Source: DASZPL01 sp035550315 (GTDB taxonomy: Bacteria > Actinomycetota > Actinomycetes > JAFAQI01). From it: a stretch of DNA of 64,000 nucleotides. A model generated the notes under the pieces. That model did no database searches. It saw only the letters and a program-made list of their open reading frames with translations, and was not told the origin of the DNA. Both the position numbers and the translations under genes were made by a program. Where the stretch lies: assembly GCA_035550315.1 (NCBI GenBank), contig DASZPL010000135.1, forward strand, positions 1-64,000, given 5' to 3'. Below are positions 62,243 to 64,000 of this stretch, piece by piece; position 1 is the first letter of the stretch, and the number at the start of each line of letters is the position of its first letter.

Positions 62243-62248
62243 TAACCT
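62243..62248 (+). promoter_or_regulatory. -10 box of a leaderless adenylate cyclase transcript
   Basis: TAACCT ends 6 nt before the ATG at 62255; no Shine-Dalgarno sequence is present. Confidence 0.5.
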
Positions 62249-62254
62249 TCCGCT

Positions 62255-63775
62255 ATGCCGGACCTCACCGGTGCCGAGCTGGTCGCGCGGACGGATCGCC
62301 GCCTGTCAGCGCGGATCCCGGCGGCGCATCTGGTCGGGGCGATCTTGGCGGCCGCCTCTGGCGCGCTGACCGGTGCCAACATTCACAACCAGCCCGGGTT
62401 CACCTCGACCGACCTCATCGCGCTGGTCTGCTACCTCGCGGTCTCCGGACCGGTCGGCCTCGTCACGGCTCGCTGGCTGTGCCGCCGGGCGGTGGGGTGG
62501 CTGGTCGAGGACCGGCCGGCAACGGCCGCCGACCAGCGGCGCGTGATGCGGTTGCCGATCGTCCTCGCGCTGCACGGCATGGTCGGTTGGCTGGGCGCCG
62601 GCGCGATCTGGTCCGGGCTGACCCTGGCCGGCGGTCACGGCGCCGCTGACACCGCCCGGGTCGCGATGTCGATCGAGCTCGGCGGCCTCACGACCTCCGG
62701 CCTGTGTTACTTGATCGTCGAGTGGACGATCCGGCCGGTCGTCGCGCTGGCCCTGCGGCACCAGGTGCCCGACCGGCCGCTCACTCCCGGCGTGCGCACG
62801 AAGCTGTTGGCTTCCTGGCTGCTGGGAGCCGACGTCTTCCTGCTGATGATCGGGTTGACCTTCCTGGGTCGACCGTCATCCTCGCCGCCGAGTGAAGCCG
62901 CGATCTGGTTCATCATCGGCGCCGGACTGCTCGCCGGCACCGCCGTGGTCTACGTCGCCACCCGGTCGCTGGCGGTGCCGCTGGTCGAACTCCGCCGGTC
63001 CGTCGGCAAGGTGCAGCGGGGTGACCTCGACGTACACCTGGAAGTAAACGACGGTGGCGAGCTCGGACTGCTGCAGGCCGGGTTCAACCAGATGGTCGGC
63101 GGTCTCCGGGAACGCGCGCTGGTGCAGGACCTGTTCGGCCGGCACGTCGGCGCGGAGGTCGCCCGGGAAGCGATCTCCGCCGGCAATGTCGAGCTTGGCG
63201 GCGAACGTCGGCGCGTCGGCGTCATCTTCGTCGACCTGATCGGATCCACCCGGCTGGCGCAGTCCGGCTCGCCGGAACTCGTCGTCGCCTTGCTGAACCG
63301 GTTCTTCGCGGCCGTGGTGCGAGTGGTCGCGGACGAGGGCGGCTGGATCAACAAGTTCGAAGGCGACGGTGCGATGTGCGTCTTCGGAGCGCCGGCCGCG
63401 GCGGAGGATCACGCGGCGCGGGCGCTGCGGGCCGCGCGGACGCTGCGCCGCGAGCTGCTCGCCCTCGTGGCCACGACGCCCGAGCTTGATGCCGCGATCG
63501 GCGTGTCCGCCGGGGACGTGGTCGCCGGCAACGTCGGCGCGCACGAGCGCTTCGAATACACCGTCATCGGCGCGCCGGTGAACGAAGCCGCGCGGCTCTG
63601 CGACGCGGCCAAGCAACGCTTCGGCCGGGTGCTCGCCGGCGAGGAGGCGGTCGCCCGCGCCGACGGCGAGGCGGCGATGTGGTCGGTCGGTGGCGAGCTC
63701 CAGCTGCGCGGGTACGACGAGCCGACCCTGGTCTACGAGCCGACCGACGGCCCGCCGGTCGCCGCCCGCACCTGA
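62255..63775 (+). CDS. Membrane class III adenylate/guanylate cyclase with HAMP domain
   Basis: A 506-aa cyclase. Six membrane segments fill residues about 20-230, then HAMP (about 232-285) and the catalytic domain (about 310-490). Metal-binding Asp is in Phe-Val-Asp-Leu-Ile-Gly-Ser-Thr (near 323), the second in Lys-Phe-Glu-Gly-Asp-Gly-Ala; Asn-Glu-Ala-Ala-Arg-Leu-Cys-Asp carries the transition-state Asn/Arg region. Substrate (ATP versus GTP) depends on the Lys and Asp positions, which here (Lys in Asn-Lys-Phe) favour ATP. It resembles mycobacterial Rv1318c-type cyclases. Confidence 0.92.
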   Translation: MPDLTGAELVARTDRRLSARIPAAHLVGAILAAASGALTGANIHNQPGFTSTDLIALVCYLAVSGPVGLVTARWLCRRAVGWLVEDRPATAADQRRVMRLPIVLALHGMVGWLGAGAIWSGLTLAGGHGAADTARVAMSIELGGLTTSGLCYLIVEWTIRPVVALALRHQVPDRPLTPGVRTKLLASWLLGADVFLLMIGLTFLGRPSSSPPSEAAIWFIIGAGLLAGTAVVYVATRSLAVPLVELRRSVGKVQRGDLDVHLEVNDGGELGLLQAGFNQMVGGLRERALVQDLFGRHVGAEVAREAISAGNVELGGERRRVGVIFVDLIGSTRLAQSGSPELVVALLNRFFAAVVRVVADEGGWINKFEGDGAMCVFGAPAAAEDHAARALRAARTLRRELLALVATTPELDAAIGVSAGDVVAGNVGAHERFEYTVIGAPVNEAARLCDAAKQRFGRVLAGEEAVARADGEAAMWSVGGELQLRGYDEPTLVYEPTDGPPVAART

Positions 63776-63813
63776 GCCGGGTTGTTCGCCCGGAGCGAAC
63801 TGGCTCGCGCGGA

Positions 63814-63851
63814 GAATGCTTACGCGATTACATGTAATCACGCAAGCATTC
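63814..63851. promoter_or_regulatory. 38-bp near-perfect palindrome upstream of the last gene
   Basis: Two 19-nt halves centred at 63832/63833 match with two mismatches; the core GATTACATGTAATC is a perfect 14-bp palindrome. It lies 18 nt before the ATG at 63870 and just ahead of the ribosome-binding site, a typical operator position. It is one of the few AT-rich spots in the region. Confidence 0.65.
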
Positions 63852-63869
63852 TGGCGAGGAGGCCGGACA

Positions 63870-64000
63870 ATGAGCGACGAGATTCGCGCCTGGTTCAGCG
63901 GACGGCTGCCCGGCGACTGGTTCACATCGGCGCCGTCGGTCGTGGTCGACCGCGACGAGATCACCATCACCGGTGAACTGACGCCACCGGAGCCGGCCGG
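63870..64000 (+). CDS. Unidentified protein, N-terminal part only
   Basis: The frame from ATG 63870 is open to the window end (43 complete codons). GAGGAGG lies 7 nt before the ATG. The visible part (Arg-Ala-Trp-Phe-Ser-Gly-Arg-Leu-Pro-Gly-Asp-Trp-Phe) has no signal peptide. I recall similar starts in conserved actinobacterial proteins of unknown function but cannot name a family. It is probably regulated through the palindrome just upstream. Confidence 0.75.
   Translation, partial: MSDEIRAWFSGRLPGDWFTSAPSVVVDRDEITITGELTPPEPA

Overview
This is a 64 kb window of high-GC (roughly 70 %) DNA from an actinobacterium (Actinomycetota). The evidence is a mycothiol conjugate amidase gene (mca), several actinobacterial gene orders (metG-tatD-rsmA-ispE; glmU-prs-rplY-pth-mfd; mazG-eno-divIC-DUF501-ppx; greA/mca), many GTG and TTG starts, pervasive 1-4 nt stop/start overlaps, and a tRNA-Leu(UAA) of the bldA type. 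The genus cannot be fixed from the sequence alone. No phage, complete insertion sequence, CRISPR array or rRNA operon was seen.

Layout. 1-3995 looks accessory: the end of an unknown proline-rich protein, tRNA-Ala(CGC) with two direct repeats just downstream that resemble insertion-sequence ends, two small lipoproteins, and an arsenic cluster (arsI/cadI-like lyase divergent from arsR-aquaporin-arsC, with no arsenite pump), then a membrane zinc-ribbon protein and a fragment resembling a second arsR N-terminus. 3996-11622 holds a D-aminoacylase-type amidohydrolase, a secreted beta-helix protein without a normal start codon, a glycosyltransferase, a PAS-GAF-GGDEF diguanylate cyclase and a hemolysin III-type membrane protein. 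11779-18840 carries an envelope-stress unit (HtrA protease plus MprAB-like two-component system), a PAP2-type membrane protein, a protein mannosyltransferase and rsmI. 18837-28203 has a gamma-carbonic anhydrase, an alkyl-DHAP-synthase-like flavoprotein, a secreted protein, the metG-tatD-rsmA-ispE chain, a DUF72 protein and a fatty acid desaturase. 28357-46636 is largely housekeeping: tRNA-Gln, glmU, prs, rplY, pth, mfd, a parvulin-type lipoprotein, mazG, eno, divIC, ppx, a type 5 uracil-DNA glycosylase, an EAL protein, NDH-2, tRNA-Leu(UAA) and several small proteins. 46633-64000 contains a thiolase, cystathionine beta-synthase and cystathionine gamma-synthase separated by a repeat-rich scar with a truncated regulator, an MFS transporter, a chelatase-like ATPase/vWA pair, a FIST protein coupled to ilvA, greA, mca, a MarR regulator, a YyaL-type protein, an adenylate cyclase and the start of an unknown gene behind a long palindrome.

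Working together. The cbs and metB enzymes make up a transsulfuration pair. HtrA, the response regulator and the kinase form an envelope-stress circuit. The GGDEF and EAL proteins and the adenylate cyclase are separate nucleotide-signalling proteins. ArsI, ArsR, the aquaporin and ArsC suggest arsenic detoxification by channel-mediated arsenite loss. Nine genes have a TAnnnT box exactly 6-7 nt before the start codon, which points to widespread leaderless transcription.
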